Assembly (NCBI RefSeq): GCF_000025865.1
Contig: NC_014002.1
Coordinates: forward strand, 1,364,001 to 1,428,000
Length of the DNA stretch: 64,000 nt
Source of the DNA: Methanohalophilus mahii DSM 5219
GTDB taxonomy: Archaea; Halobacteriota; Methanosarcinia; Methanosarcinales; Methanosarcinaceae
Reading direction: 5' to 3'
Made by a program: the position numbers and the translations under genes. The notes under the pieces are model-generated. The model saw only the letters and a program-made list of their open reading frames with translations, searched no databases and was not told where the DNA came from. Position 1 is the stretch's first letter. Each line of letters starts with the position of its first letter. Positions 17,620 to 27,878 of this stretch are shown here, in pieces.

Positions 17620-19638
17620 ATGCAGGATATAATATACCTCGCCCCTCTGGCAGGTATCGTAAGTCTGGTATTTGCTGTATTTTTCGCAACCCGTATCTTC
17701 AAGGAAGGAACCGGTAACGAAAAAATGCAGGAAATTGCCACCGCGATACAGGAAGGGGCCATGGCATATCTGAACCGTCAATATAAAACAGTAGCTATAG
17801 TTGCTGTAATATTGGCTTTTCTGATATATGTATTGCTGGAAGAAAACAGTGGAAAAATTGCTATTGGATTCATAGTAGGAGCTATAAGTTCCGCTGCTGC
17901 AGGATATATCGGAATGAATGTATCTGTAAGAGCAAATGTTAGAACAGCAAACGCTGCATCAGAAGGACTGAAAAAAGCTATGCAAGTCGCAGTTCATGGT
18001 GGTGCAGTATCAGGTTTTGCGGTAGTAGGTTTGGCTCTGCTTGGTACCAGTGTATTTTACATCATGTTCGGTGATGTGGATCAAATAATCGGATTTGCCT
18101 TTGGTGCAAGCCTTATCAGCCTTTTTGCAAGAGTTGGTGGCGGTATATACACCAAAGCCGCTGATGTCGGAGCAGATCTTGTAGGTAAAGTTGAAGCAGG
18201 CATCCCTGAAGATGATCCGCGAAACGCTGGTGTAATTGCTGATAATGTAGGAGATAATGTAGGGGATTGTGCTGGTATGGGAGCAGATCTTTTTGAGACA
18301 TATGTGGTTACTGTAATTGCAGCTATGCTGCTTGGTACCCAGATTCTGCAAGCCTATCCCAACGCAGTGATCTACCCATTAATTCTCGGTGCAGTCGCTG
18401 TTTTTGCATCCATCATATCAATTTTCTTCATACGTATAGGAAATGATAATAAGATCATGAAAGCACTCTACAAGGGAGTGGCAGTATCTGCAATTCTTTG
18501 TCTTGTTGCATTCTATTTCGTAACAGACATGCTTATAGGTAACATCAATATCTATTATGCAGCTCTTGTAGGTGTGGTCATCATGGTATTGATGGTCCTG
18601 GTCACCGAATATTATACTTCAACGAGTTACAGACCGGTTAAAAAGGTAGCAGAGGCTTCTGAAACGGGTGCAGGTACAAATGTAATTTCGGGTCTGGCAA
18701 TGGGATTTGAAAGTACTGCCCTACCCGTTCTAATTATAGTAAGTGGTATCCTGGGCTCCTTTTTTGTTGCAGGCGGGGCAGCGGACCCGGCAATGGGACT
18801 TTACGGAATAGCAATCGCAGCAGCAGCAATGCTTTCCACGACTGGAATGATTGTTACTCTGGATTCCTATGGCCCAATAACCGACAATGCCGGTGGTATT
18901 GCCGAAATGGCCGGCCTTCCTTCGGAAATACGTGAAGTTACAGATGCCCTTGATGCAGTTGGTAACACAACAAAAGCTGTAACAAAAGGATATGCAATTG
19001 GTTCAGCGGCTCTTGGTGCATTGGCTCTTTTTGCAGATTACAGATACAAGGTAAATCTGGAAATGGGAGAACTTGCTCTTGACAACCCGGTAGTTCTGGC
19101 AGGCCTGTTGATAGGTGCTCTGTTGCCGTTCATATTCAGTGCAGTAACAATGCAGGCTGTCGGAAAAGCTGCTTTTGCAGTTATCAATGAAGTCAGGCGT
19201 CAGTTCAAAGAGATCCCTGGCATAATGGAAAGTACTTCCAAACCCGAGTATGGGAAATGTGTAGACATTGTAACCGCCACGGCCATTCGAGAAATGGCAA
19301 TTCCAGGGGTCATTGCTGTAGCCACCCCATTGATTGTAGGTTACGTTCTTGGACCGCTGGCATTGGGAGGTCTTCTTATAGGAATTATCGCATCTGGTTT
19401 ACTCCTTGCATTAACAATGAATAATGGAGGAGGTGCATGGGATAATGCGAAAAAACTTATCGAAGACGGATTCCATGGTGGAAAAGGTTCCGAAGCTCAC
19501 AAAGCAGCTGTTGTGGGAGATACCGTAGGAGATCCATTTAAAGACACGGCAGGACCTGCAATAAATCCACTGATAAAAGTGGTAAACGTAGTTGCAATCC
19601 TGTTCTCTTCCCTGTTTATCGGGGCAGGAATATTCTGA
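17620..19638 (+). CDS. hppA: Membrane-bound proton-translocating pyrophosphatase
   Basis: Couples PPi hydrolysis to ion pumping across the cell membrane. The 672-aa product has about 16 membrane segments, the PPi/Mg-binding loop [19 protein letters not shown] (~residues 210-228), [10 protein letters not shown] (~423-432) and the C-terminal [15 protein letters not shown]. At the site that decides potassium need it reads [10 protein letters not shown], with Lys452 and Thr455. In characterised homologues Lys at this site marks K+-independent H+ pumps (Ala in K+-dependent ones), so this resembles the Mvp2-type enzyme. AGGAG precedes the ATG. Confidence 0.95.
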   Translation: MQDIIYLAPLAGIVSLVFAVFFATRIFKEGTGNEKMQEIATAIQEGAMAYLNRQYKTVAIVAVILAFLIYVLLEENSGKIAIGFIVGAISSAAAGYIGMNVSVRANVRTANAASEGLKKAMQVAVHGGAVSGFAVVGLALLGTSVFYIMFGDVDQIIGFAFGASLISLFARVGGGIYTKAADVGADLVGKVEAGIPEDDPRNAGVIADNVGDNVGDCAGMGADLFETYVVTVIAAMLLGTQILQAYPNAVIYPLILGAVAVFASIISIFFIRIGNDNKIMKALYKGVAVSAILCLVAFYFVTDMLIGNINIYYAALVGVVIMVLMVLVTEYYTSTSYRPVKKVAEASETGAGTNVISGLAMGFESTALPVLIIVSGILGSFFVAGGAADPAMGLYGIAIAAAAMLSTTGMIVTLDSYGPITDNAGGIAEMAGLPSEIREVTDALDAVGNTTKAVTKGYAIGSAALGALALFADYRYKVNLEMGELALDNPVVLAGLLIGALLPFIFSAVTMQAVGKAAFAVINEVRRQFKEIPGIMESTSKPEYGKCVDIVTATAIREMAIPGVIAVATPLIVGYVLGPLALGGLLIGIIASGLLLALTMNNGGGAWDNAKKLIEDGFHGGKGSEAHKAAVVGDTVGDPFKDTAGPAINPLIKVVNVVAILFSSLFIGAGIF

Positions 19639-19667
19639 AGGTCTATTGACCTTCATTTTTCTTTTTT
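19637..19667 (+). terminator. Terminator of hppA overlapping its stop codon
   Basis: GAAGGTC-TATT-GACCTTC (19637-19654) is a perfect stem, extendable to 8 bp by the flanking T/A, that includes the last bases of the TGA. It is followed by ATTTTTCTTTTTT. This is one of the clearest intrinsic-type terminators in the window. Confidence 0.75.
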
Positions 19668-19765
19668 ATATATAATAACATAAAACAAAATCGTATAAAC
19701 TATCCTACAATTATTTACTTAAAAATTATAGAGATTATCCTATTGATAATTACTAATGGGGAAAA

Positions 19766-19835
19766 GCTGACGGGTTTGAAGGGGGTTTAATATTTGGGGA
19801 GTGGGGGTTTAGGAAAAGAAAGACAACCCGTCAGC
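19766..19835 (-). repeat. 11-bp inverted repeat enclosing a G-rich tract
   Basis: GCTGACGGGTT (19766-19776) and AACCCGTCAGC (19825-19835) are perfect inverted repeats around a 48-nt loop. On the plus strand the first arm and loop have four runs of three or more G (GGG, GGGGG, GGGG, GGGGG), enough for a G-quadruplex. On the minus strand the structure lies downstream of the TudS-like gene and its second arm is followed by TTTTCCCC, so it could act as that gene's terminator. Confidence 0.55.
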
Positions 19836-19867
19836 AACCCCCGTGATGACTACATATTATATATATA

Positions 19868-20329
19868 TTACGGTTTGTAGTAATCCTGCATACTATAACA
19901 TATCCCCCGCCTGACCAGTTCCATTTCGATTTCTTCAAAAAAAACTCCCCTACCAGCAACATGTTCATGTGTGAAGTTTGACACCCTGCCCACAGGACCG
20001 GCTACAGTTGTGAGGTCTGCAGCACAGGAGGGACTTTTTCCCACACCCACAAATTCAATGGAAAAACCCCTGCGATAAAATTCCTCAATCATATCTGCAA
20101 TGGGGTCGAATAATTGTCTGCAGAATTTCCTGTATGCCGAATGGATTAACTGGTCCCTGGTAATTTCCCGGCGACTTGAACCAAAATATATCAGTTCCGG
20201 ACAGGGAAGTTGAATTACATTGTTTTTCCCGGGAGAAAACGTTCCAGGTTTTTTAATCCCTGTAAGACGCGACTCAGGGTTGAGAAGACAGTGGGAAACT
20301 ACCATAATTTTATCATTTTCAGCATCCAT
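19868..20329 (-). CDS. TudS/DUF523-related protein
   Basis: A 153-aa protein with three separated conserved cysteines: C14 in VSHCLLNPESR, C43 in IQLPCPEL and C102 in GKSPSC. This spacing resembles the DUF523/TudS family, where three Cys hold a [4Fe-4S] cluster used for desulfuration of thiouracil. The GVGKSPSC motif is close to the canonical one, but overall it belongs to a divergent archaeal branch, so the substrate is uncertain. The start is the ATG at 20327-20329, preceded by AGGTGATTC; a longer frame starting ten codons upstream is less likely. Confidence 0.65.
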   Translation of the reverse strand: MDAENDKIMVVSHCLLNPESRLTGIKKPGTFSPGKNNVIQLPCPELIYFGSSRREITRDQLIHSAYRKFCRQLFDPIADMIEEFYRRGFSIEFVGVGKSPSCAADLTTVAGPVGRVSNFTHEHVAGRGVFFEEIEMELVRRGICYSMQDYYKP

Positions 20330-20444
20330 TGAATCACCTGTATGAGAATCTTTATACAATAAGAAGCCTTATGGAGACACAGTTGTATCCATAGGGAAAC
20401 TTCCATATAACTACCACGATATGGTAATCGGGAGATAATATTTA

Positions 20445-21353
20445 ATGGAAAATATAAATACGGTTCTGAGAAAAGGTTTTCAGACCTGGACACACAATCT
20501 CAATATTTGCATCCCATTCTTTTTGAACATATTTGCAGGCATATTTGCAATGTTTGCCATTTTCATGGTTACAGTCGTTATATTTATTATGCCTGCAATG
20601 CAGGACATTACATCAGACCCCGCAAATATCAACCCCGAAATGGCATTTGAAGTTCTCACAGCCGCCTTTTATGGTAATATGGGATTGTTCATACTCCTGT
20701 TTATAGCAGCATTCTTAATATCCATTCTTATAAGTTCCTATTTTTACGGCGGAGCCATAGGAATGGCAAAAAAAGCGCTCAAAGACGGCTCCACCAGTAT
20801 CAATGAGATGTTTAAATCAGGAAAAAAGAACCTGGTCAACCTCTTCCTTACCAGGTTCATAGTAATGCTGATTATCCTCGCAGGAATAATCTTCGTGGTA
20901 CCTGGAATACTGGCAATTGGGGATCTGAGCATATTGATGCAAAACCCCGAAGAAGCACTCTCGGGCACATTAATCCTTGTTTTTGGAATATTTATCTGGA
21001 TATTCTATGCTATCGTGGTAAAGCTGGTCTTTACTTTTGCAGAATATGCACTGGTTGTCGGTGGGCTGGAGCCCCTGGAAGCCCTGGAAGAAGGATTCTC
21101 ATTTTTCATGGACAATAAACTTGACACAGTCATCCTATGGCTGGTCCTGATTGGCCTGTCAATACTCACAGGAGTGGTCGGGGAAGTCCTGAATTCCATT
21201 GAAATACTCAGCACATTCTGGTCCTTTGCCGATTTTGTCCTGTCCTTTGCAGTAATCCAGCCTCTGACAGTACTGTGGTGGACAAGGATGTATTTAAGCG
21301 GCAAAAGTACACAATTTTATGATATTGATGACTATCTGAAATTTCAGCGTTAA
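20445..21353 (+). CDS. Integral membrane protein (DUF4013/GDPD-membrane-domain-like)
   Basis: A 302-aa protein with about six hydrophobic segments (residues ~20-50, 75-105, 135-160, 175-205, 225-245 and 255-285). It resembles the archaeal membrane family related to the membrane domain of glycerophosphodiester phosphodiesterases (conserved YGGAIGMAKKALKDG loop). No catalytic residues are evident. GGGAG lies upstream of the ATG at somewhat long spacing. Its TAA abuts the convergent ncsA stop. Confidence 0.6.
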   Translation: MENINTVLRKGFQTWTHNLNICIPFFLNIFAGIFAMFAIFMVTVVIFIMPAMQDITSDPANINPEMAFEVLTAAFYGNMGLFILLFIAAFLISILISSYFYGGAIGMAKKALKDGSTSINEMFKSGKKNLVNLFLTRFIVMLIILAGIIFVVPGILAIGDLSILMQNPEEALSGTLILVFGIFIWIFYAIVVKLVFTFAEYALVVGGLEPLEALEEGFSFFMDNKLDTVILWLVLIGLSILTGVVGEVLNSIEILSTFWSFADFVLSFAVIQPLTVLWWTRMYLSGKSTQFYDIDDYLKFQR

Positions 21354-22271
21354 TCAGGTCTTGCCAAGAAGCCGACAGGCCTGACAGACATCAGTAGTGC
21401 AGGCCTGTCCGCAAATTGTGCACTTTTTAATTTCCGCCTGAGGAAATTCCTTTGCAAGTATTCCCACCATTTTATCAAAACCCTTCTGGAGTGAATATTT
21501 CGTACCAGGATGTCTTTGTTCAAAGTCGTCAAGCATCAGTCTTACTTCATTACGCAAGGCCTCATGCTTGTAAGGACACAGGCTTATATCCACCGGGATA
21601 TCATTGACCTTTGCATACAATTCCACTTCATTTTCAGGAATCTTGCGTAAAGGTTTTGCACGTAGGACCAAACCCTCGAGTTCTCTTGGCGGAGAGAGAC
21701 GTATCATCCGCTCCACATCACCCCCCAGGTGGTTCATCATTATCGTCTGGGCTTCATCATCAAGATTATGGCCTGTCACAAGTCGTTTTGCCCCGATATC
21801 AAGAGCTATCCTGTTAACCAGGGATTTGCGCAGCACACCACAATAACTGCAGGCACCATGTACCCTTTCCTTTGCTGCCAGTTCATCAAGTGATGTATCG
21901 TATTCATCAGCAAAACTATGGATAAGATGCTTTACACCAATATCGGAGGTCAGTTTTCTGGCATACTCTATTGAGCGTTCCCTGTAAACAGAAATACCTT
22001 CATCAACTGTAATTGCAACAAGTTCCAGGTCCCTGCGTTTGCCAAAAATCTTGTTCAAAATATACAGGGCCACACAGCTATCCTTACCACCGCTCAAGGC
22101 AACTGCAATTTTTTCGTTTTTACCAATATTGTAATTCTTACGAATCGTAAGCTTGACCTTGCGTTCTACATCTTCTGAAAAATGTTTTTTGCACAGGTGC
22201 ATACCGGAATATGGCTGGTAAATGATAGCTTCATGATTGCATTTCATACACCTGGTTTTGTCTTCGGCCAT
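21354..22271 (-). CDS. ncsA: tRNA 2-thiouridine synthesis protein NcsA (TtuA/Ncs6 family)
   Basis: A tRNA thiolation enzyme that adenylates U34 and replaces its oxygen with sulfur, probably with a SAMP-type sulfur carrier. The 305-aa product has an N-terminal zinc finger (C8, C11, C27, H30), the PP-loop ATP-binding motif SGGKDS (60-65), the catalytic/cluster cysteines CSYC (C141, C144) and CPYK, and a C-terminal zinc finger (CTICGQAC..CQAC). All key residues of the family are present. Confidence 0.9.
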   Translation of the reverse strand: MAEDKTRCMKCNHEAIIYQPYSGMHLCKKHFSEDVERKVKLTIRKNYNIGKNEKIAVALSGGKDSCVALYILNKIFGKRRDLELVAITVDEGISVYRERSIEYARKLTSDIGVKHLIHSFADEYDTSLDELAAKERVHGACSYCGVLRKSLVNRIALDIGAKRLVTGHNLDDEAQTIMMNHLGGDVERMIRLSPPRELEGLVLRAKPLRKIPENEVELYAKVNDIPVDISLCPYKHEALRNEVRLMLDDFEQRHPGTKYSLQKGFDKMVGILAKEFPQAEIKKCTICGQACTTDVCQACRLLGKT

Positions 22272-22401
22272 AGGAGCACATTCAATTTAATCTAGTATAA
22301 ATACTTACGTCACACATTGGATACAAATAAAAATAATAAACTAATAAAATATTAATATAAACAAAAATATAAATATTGTTATGAATGAATAACGGAACAT
22401 A

Positions 22402-23718
22402 ATGACAGTTGAAATATCCCTGATACTTTTGTCAATCCTTACAGGATTTCTGCTGGGAATTGTTTCCGGTCTTATCCCGGGCATACATACAAACAATTTC
22501 GCCCTGATACTGGTAGGATTGAGCCCCCTTCTTTTGAACCAGGGAATCGAACCTCTTTATGTAGCAATAATTGTATTATCCAACTCCATATCTCATACTT
22601 TCCATGATATTATACCTGCCATTTTTCTGGGTGCACCTAACGATGACATGGCCCTTGCAGTCCTGCCCGGGCACAGGTTGCTACTGGATGGATATGGAGC
22701 TGAAGCTGTCAGACTTTCTGCCCTTGGAAGTGCAGGTTCTGTTGCCTTTGCCCTCATAATGGCATACCCCCTGGTATTTTTCTTCACAAATTCCTATGAT
22801 ACCATACAGGAGAATATGGCCTGGATACTCATAATCATATCAGCCATACTTATCCTGACCGAGAAAGGAGAATATATCACAGGACAGGGATCACTTGCCT
22901 CATTTAGATACAAAGGTTATGCTCTTTGCCTCTTTATCCTGAGCGGATTGCTGGGATATTTTGCATTTGAGATGGAATACTTGGCAACACCAGTCTTAAA
23001 ATTTGGTGAAACGTCCATTCTGTTACCTATTTTGAGTGGTTTGTTCGGTGCCTCACAACTAGCAATTAGCCTGATGTCAGATTCTCATATCCCTTCTGAA
23101 AATATATCCCGCATGCAACTTTCAGTAAAGAGAATATTACGTGGCATAATATCAGGCAGTTTTGCTGGATCAATTGTTGCGTGGCTGCCCGGCATATCAG
23201 CTTCAATTGCCACAGTGATTGCAAGACTTACTATTCCAAACGAAATTGACAGGGATGATATTGAAGATGAGATGGATGATTCAAAAGAGTTTATAATATC
23301 AATCTCCGGGGTTAATACAGCAAATTCTATTTTCGGCCTTTTTGCCCTGGCTATGATAGATAAAACAAGAAGCGGTGCTATGGTAGCAGTCAACCGTTTA
23401 CTTGATACTGCAACAATTGAAAGCCGCTCAATAATTCTTTTCCTGATAGCAATAGTTGCAGCAGCCCTGCTATCCTACCTATCTACCATAGCCATTGGAA
23501 ACAATATTCATCATGTCCTCAAGAAAATAGAATACAGGAAACTCTGTTTTGCTGTCATAGCCGGACTTACTATAATGGTGGCACTCTTTACCGGAGTTTT
23601 CGGAATACTTCTTTTTTTGACAGCTACCACAATCGGCATGCTTCCCCCTTTCATGAAAGTCAGGAGGAGTCATCTTATGGGAGTTATTTTGCTGCCTGTT
23701 ATCCTTTACTTCATTTAA
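22402..23718 (+). CDS. TctA-like membrane transporter (COG1784)
   Basis: A 438-aa polytopic membrane protein with the duplicated TctA fold. The first half has GIVSGLIPGIHTNNFALIL (residues ~18-36) and the second SGSFAGSIVAWLPGISASIA (~251-270); the paired G-x-x-PG-I motif is diagnostic of the DUF112/TctA superfamily. Bacterial TctA works with TctB and a periplasmic TctC; no such partners are near, as is usual for the archaeal branch. The substrate is unknown. It overlaps the convergent cooC gene by 4 bp. Confidence 0.8.
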   Translation: MTVEISLILLSILTGFLLGIVSGLIPGIHTNNFALILVGLSPLLLNQGIEPLYVAIIVLSNSISHTFHDIIPAIFLGAPNDDMALAVLPGHRLLLDGYGAEAVRLSALGSAGSVAFALIMAYPLVFFFTNSYDTIQENMAWILIIISAILILTEKGEYITGQGSLASFRYKGYALCLFILSGLLGYFAFEMEYLATPVLKFGETSILLPILSGLFGASQLAISLMSDSHIPSENISRMQLSVKRILRGIISGSFAGSIVAWLPGISASIATVIARLTIPNEIDRDDIEDEMDDSKEFIISISGVNTANSIFGLFALAMIDKTRSGAMVAVNRLLDTATIESRSIILFLIAIVAAALLSYLSTIAIGNNIHHVLKKIEYRKLCFAVIAGLTIMVALFTGVFGILLFLTATTIGMLPPFMKVRRSHLMGVILLPVILYFI

Positions 23719-24482
23719 GCATCATGGAAAGACGTAATCATATCCACCATATTGTCCCTGACATTTTTGATAGAATCCAATGCCTCCCCATCCAGGTCAA
23801 TGGGTGACATACCCTGCAGGTCGGCTTCTATAAAGTCCGGGGAAAAAGGAATCTCGCCAAGTACGGGAATACCGATATCCTCCAGCACAGTGGACATGTC
23901 GGCTTCATTGCTCTTGTTAATGACCGCAGCAATATGCTTGATACCGATCTCGTCAGAGAGTTTCTTTATGCGTGATGCGGTTTCAATGGAACGTTTGCCC
24001 GGCTCCACAACAATCAGCATCAAATCAATGCCTTTTGTAGTACCCCTGCCCAGATGTTCTATACCGGCTTCCATATCCATTATGACAGCACTGCTGTCCT
24101 TGAGCACCACATGTCGCAGCAGGGCGCGCAAAAATGCTGACGCAGGGCACATACAGCCACTCCCACCCCGTTCTACCGTACCCATTACAAGCATTTTTAC
24201 ATTATCCGGACCCACTGCTCCGAATCTTTCAACTACATCATCCACTTTCGGGTTGTATTTGAACATGCCTCCTGTCTGACCCGCACGTTCCTCGATCATT
24301 TCCCTGTATTCGGTCAATGGTTTGGGAGGAGAGGTTATACCCAGTGAGGAAGCCAGGTTCATATCCGGGTCCGCATCTATTGCCAGCACATCATACCCGT
24401 CCCTGGCCAGTAAACGTGCAATCGTACCTGAGATGGTGGTTTTTCCCACACCGCCTTTGCCTGTAATCGCAACTTTGAACAT
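23715..24482 (-). CDS. cooC: CooC-type nickel-insertion ATPase
   Basis: A 255-aa SIMIBI-class ATPase with a deviant Walker A motif (GKGGVGKTT, residues 8-16), the switch AIDADPDMN and the metal-binding GCMCP motif (C110, C112) that distinguishes CooC from MinD/NifH relatives. CooC proteins load nickel into the C-cluster of CO dehydrogenase, here presumably the CODH/ACS complex of methanogenesis. No CODH gene is adjacent. It is transcribed alone from the 24.5-kb divergent promoter region. Confidence 0.88.
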   Translation of the reverse strand: MFKVAITGKGGVGKTTISGTIARLLARDGYDVLAIDADPDMNLASSLGITSPPKPLTEYREMIEERAGQTGGMFKYNPKVDDVVERFGAVGPDNVKMLVMGTVERGGSGCMCPASAFLRALLRHVVLKDSSAVIMDMEAGIEHLGRGTTKGIDLMLIVVEPGKRSIETASRIKKLSDEIGIKHIAAVINKSNEADMSTVLEDIGIPVLGEIPFSPDFIEADLQGMSPIDLDGEALDSIKNVRDNMVDMITSFHDA

Positions 24483-24574
24483 CTTATATTCACCCTGTTA
24501 ACGAAATAACGGAAAATCAATATACATCTTAATTAAAGTAGTATCTAAATGTAGCAAACAGGACTTAAATAATT

Positions 24575-25456
24575 ATGATGGATTCCTCTACAGATAAATA
24601 CCGGTTAATAAGATCGATACTTATTAAGATACTTGTACTTAACCTGGTAGTATCCTTTGCCAAAATAGGCTACGGTTCTTTTACCAACACCTTAAGTATG
24701 GAATCCGACGGTTATCATTCCCTTTTTGATGGTATCTCCAACATAATAGGTATTCTCGGAATCCAGATCGCAGCAAGGCCACCTGACCGAAGGCATCCCT
24801 ACGGACACCAAAAGTATGAATCCCTGGCTTCGGTTTTTATTGCAGTATTGCTGTTCATAGTAGCCGTGGAAATAATCTCCAAATCAGTTGATCGTTTTAT
24901 TTCACCATCCACACCGGAAATCACCAGCTTAAGTTTTGTTGTAATGCTACTTACCATTGCAGTCAACCTCTTTGTAACAATATACGAGAAAAGAGAAGGA
25001 GAGAAACTGAAAAGCGACATCCTGATTGCAGATTCCATGCATACGAGAAGCGACATCTACGTATCCATATCAGTCATCGCAGGCCTGCTTGCTGTAAAAG
25101 GTGGATACCCCCTTATCGATCCGGTAATAGCTGTCATTATCTCCCTGTTCATAATCCGTGCGGCGATCAATATTATCAAAAGCAGCAGCAAAACCCTCTG
25201 TGATGAATCAAGACTTGATGAAGATATAATATGCAACATAGCTTTTGAAGTTGATGGCGTCATGGAATGCCACAGGATACGCACAAGAGGGACAAAAGGA
25301 GAATATTATATCGACCTGCATATAGAGGTGGACCCAAAAATGCCGGTTGATCAGGCACACAGCATATCCCATCAGGTGAGTGATAAAATCAAGCAGTACA
25401 TAGAGGGTGCAAAAGATGTGGTTGTACATATGGAGCCACATGAAAAGCAGGATTGA
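24575..25456 (+). CDS. Cation diffusion facilitator (CDF) transporter
   Basis: A 293-aa metal/H+ antiporter. It has six membrane segments, the CDF signature SMESDGYHSLFDGISN (~residues 43-58), HPYGHQKYE (~76-84) and DSMHTRSDIYVS (~153-164), whose Asp/His residues form the transport metal site. A cytoplasmic ferredoxin-like C-terminal domain follows (~205-293). The first site reads YHSLFDG, i.e. H/D, compatible with Zn, Fe or Mn. The specificity cannot be read from sequence alone. Confidence 0.9.
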   Translation: MMDSSTDKYRLIRSILIKILVLNLVVSFAKIGYGSFTNTLSMESDGYHSLFDGISNIIGILGIQIAARPPDRRHPYGHQKYESLASVFIAVLLFIVAVEIISKSVDRFISPSTPEITSLSFVVMLLTIAVNLFVTIYEKREGEKLKSDILIADSMHTRSDIYVSISVIAGLLAVKGGYPLIDPVIAVIISLFIIRAAINIIKSSSKTLCDESRLDEDIICNIAFEVDGVMECHRIRTRGTKGEYYIDLHIEVDPKMPVDQAHSISHQVSDKIKQYIEGAKDVVVHMEPHEKQD

Positions 25457-25494
25457 AGCAAATTGATAAATAACGGAGTGTGTAACATAATAGC

Positions 25495-26595
25495 ATGGCA
25501 GGAAACACGTTTGGCCATTCATTCAGGATAACCACCTGGGGAGAATCCCATGGAAAAGCCCTTGGAGTAGTTGTGGACGGAACTCCTGCGGGGTTGACAC
25601 TTGATGAAGCGGATATACAGAAGGAACTGGACCGCCGCCGACCGGGACAGAGTAGCGCCGCAACAGCCCGTAAAGAAAAGGACAGTGTAGAAATTCTGTC
25701 GGGAGTTTTTGAAGGTATTACAACAGGCACCCCAATATCACTTATTGTTTACAATAAGGATGCAAATTCCAGTTCCTATGACAAATTGCGCGATAAACCC
25801 AGACCCGGTCATGCAGATTTCCCATATATGGAAAAATACGGCCACAGGGACCACAGAGGAGGAGGACGCTCTTCGGGCCGTGAGACCATTGGCAGGGTAG
25901 CAGCCGGCGCAATTGCAAAAAAATTACTTGAAGCATACGGTATTGAAGTAGTCGCACATGTAATAGAACTCGGAGGAATCCGGGCAGAAAATATCGATCC
26001 GGATATCAAAACTGCAATCGAAAAGAATCCTGTACGCTGCGCCGACCGGACAGCTGCAGTAAAAATGCTTGAAATGATAGAAAAAATGCGCAAATGCGGG
26101 GAAAGCACCGGAGGAATTGTGGAAATCCTTACCACAGGTGCACCGGCAGGAATGGGAGAACCGGTATTCAATAAGATCGATGCCGATATTGCGGCTGCAA
26201 TGATGAGTATTGGTGCAGTCAAAGGAATTGAATTTGGTGCCGGCTTCAAAGCTGCCCGAATGAGGGGCAGTGAAATGAACGATGCCTTTGAAGTTGAGAA
26301 CGAAACAATAAAGCCCCTTACCAACAACGCAGGCGGAGTACTCGGAGGACTTACCACAGGCATGCCAATAATTTGTCGCTGTGCTGTAAAACCCACCCCA
26401 TCAATCTCATTGCCCCAGCGTACGGCAGATATGGTGACAAAAAAAGAAGAAATTATAGAAATAAAGGGGCGACATGATCCGACTATCCCCCCGAGAATGG
26501 TGCCTGTTGCCGAAGCCATGATGGCAATTGTACTGGCCGATCATATGATACAGAGCGGCCGTATAAATCCGGATAGGATACTGCCTGAAAAATAA
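25495..26595 (+). CDS. aroC: Chorismate synthase
   Basis: The last step of the shikimate pathway: EPSP to chorismate with reduced FMN. The 366-aa product carries the family signatures [14 protein letters not shown] (~13-26), RPGHADF (~102-108), [15 protein letters not shown] (~125-139) and [12 protein letters not shown]. There is no flavin reductase domain, so it is the monofunctional type. It starts 38 nt after the CDF gene and may be co-transcribed with it. Confidence 0.97.
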   Translation: MAGNTFGHSFRITTWGESHGKALGVVVDGTPAGLTLDEADIQKELDRRRPGQSSAATARKEKDSVEILSGVFEGITTGTPISLIVYNKDANSSSYDKLRDKPRPGHADFPYMEKYGHRDHRGGGRSSGRETIGRVAAGAIAKKLLEAYGIEVVAHVIELGGIRAENIDPDIKTAIEKNPVRCADRTAAVKMLEMIEKMRKCGESTGGIVEILTTGAPAGMGEPVFNKIDADIAAAMMSIGAVKGIEFGAGFKAARMRGSEMNDAFEVENETIKPLTNNAGGVLGGLTTGMPIICRCAVKPTPSISLPQRTADMVTKKEEIIEIKGRHDPTIPPRMVPVAEAMMAIVLADHMIQSGRINPDRILPEK

Positions 26596-26615
26596 AAAGG
26601 AAAAGGAAAAAAGGA

Positions 26616-27773
26616 TTACAAATCCAGTTTTTCCATTCTTCCTACGGCTTCTTCTATACGTTCAACTGTCTGGGTGAGAGCAAACCTGATATAGCCTTCA
26701 CCATAGTCTCCAAATCCTACCCCCGGCGTCGCGACAATTCCAGCTTCTTCAAGCAAGAGGGAAGAAAAGTCAATTGAACTGTATTTCTCGGGAACCCGGG
26801 CCCATACGTAGAAGGTGGCCTTTGGTGGGTTTACAGCAAGACCCATCGCATCAAGACCTTTCAGAAGGGTATCTCGTCTTTGCTTGTATACATTATTCAT
26901 ATCGGTGACACACTGCTGGGAACTGTCCAGTGCAGTAATTCCTGCCTTCTGAACTGCCTCGAATGCACCTGAATCTATGTTTGACTTGACCTTGCCAAAA
27001 CCGGTTATTATATCCTTGTTACCCACGGCAAAGGCAATTCTCCAGCCTGTCATATTGTAAGTCTTGGAAAGGGAATAGAATTCAACACCAACATCCATCG
27101 CACCGTCTACATTCAGGAAACTTGGAGCCTCATAACCATCATACACCATGTCTGAATAAGCATTATCATGAACAATCACAACCTCATTTTCCCGGGCAAA
27201 GTCCACAACCTCTTCAAAGAACTTGAGACTTGCCGTGGCTGAAGTCGGGTTGTTGGGATAATTCATGAACATGAGTTTGGTTTTCTCAAGTACATCCTTT
27301 GGAATTGAATCCAGATCGGGAAGAAAATCATTTTCCTCGAGCAGAGGCATAATGTGAGGTACACCACCTGCAAATTGGGTACCTATCTTGTACACCGGGT
27401 AGGCAGGATCGGGCACAAGGGCTACGTCGCCGGGGTTGAGGAAAGCAAGAGGGATATGTGCTACACCTTCCTTGGAGCCGATCATTGTAAGGGCTTCAGT
27501 GGCCGGATCGATATCAATTCCCTTTGTCTCCTTACACCAACGAGCCGCTGCCTCCCTGAAAGCCGGCATACCAGAATAGGATGGATACCTGTGGGTTGAG
27601 GGATCGCGGACAGCCTCACACATAGAATCGACGATATGCTGATGAGTAGGTTGATCAGGGTCACCGACACCAAGGTCTATTACATCCACGCCCTGTTCTT
27701 TGACTTTGGCTTTGGCTTCGTCTATCGTTGCAAACAAATACGGTGGTAGTGCATTTATTCTGTCTGAGTACAT
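26616..27773 (-). CDS. dapL: LL-diaminopimelate aminotransferase
   Basis: A class I PLP aminotransferase making LL-diaminopimelate from tetrahydrodipicolinate in the one-step lysine route used by methanogens. The 385-aa product has the [10 protein letters not shown] motif (~35-44), the NYPNNPTSA motif (~170-178), [12 protein letters not shown] (~202-213) and the PLP lysine in [12 protein letters not shown] (~235-246). The sequence fits the archaeal DapL group better than plain aspartate aminotransferases. Confidence 0.88.
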   Translation of the reverse strand: MYSDRINALPPYLFATIDEAKAKVKEQGVDVIDLGVGDPDQPTHQHIVDSMCEAVRDPSTHRYPSYSGMPAFREAAARWCKETKGIDIDPATEALTMIGSKEGVAHIPLAFLNPGDVALVPDPAYPVYKIGTQFAGGVPHIMPLLEENDFLPDLDSIPKDVLEKTKLMFMNYPNNPTSATASLKFFEEVVDFARENEVVIVHDNAYSDMVYDGYEAPSFLNVDGAMDVGVEFYSLSKTYNMTGWRIAFAVGNKDIITGFGKVKSNIDSGAFEAVQKAGITALDSSQQCVTDMNNVYKQRRDTLLKGLDAMGLAVNPPKATFYVWARVPEKYSSIDFSSLLLEEAGIVATPGVGFGDYGEGYIRFALTQTVERIEEAVGRMEKLDL

Positions 27774-27878
27774 TGCTTCACCTGAATTACAATCAAAATA
27801 TTCGATATATCAGTATCAGTGGTCATATTGTAACGAAGCTATTTAAGAATCATGGGTGGCAAAAAGGAAAAAGGTTAC

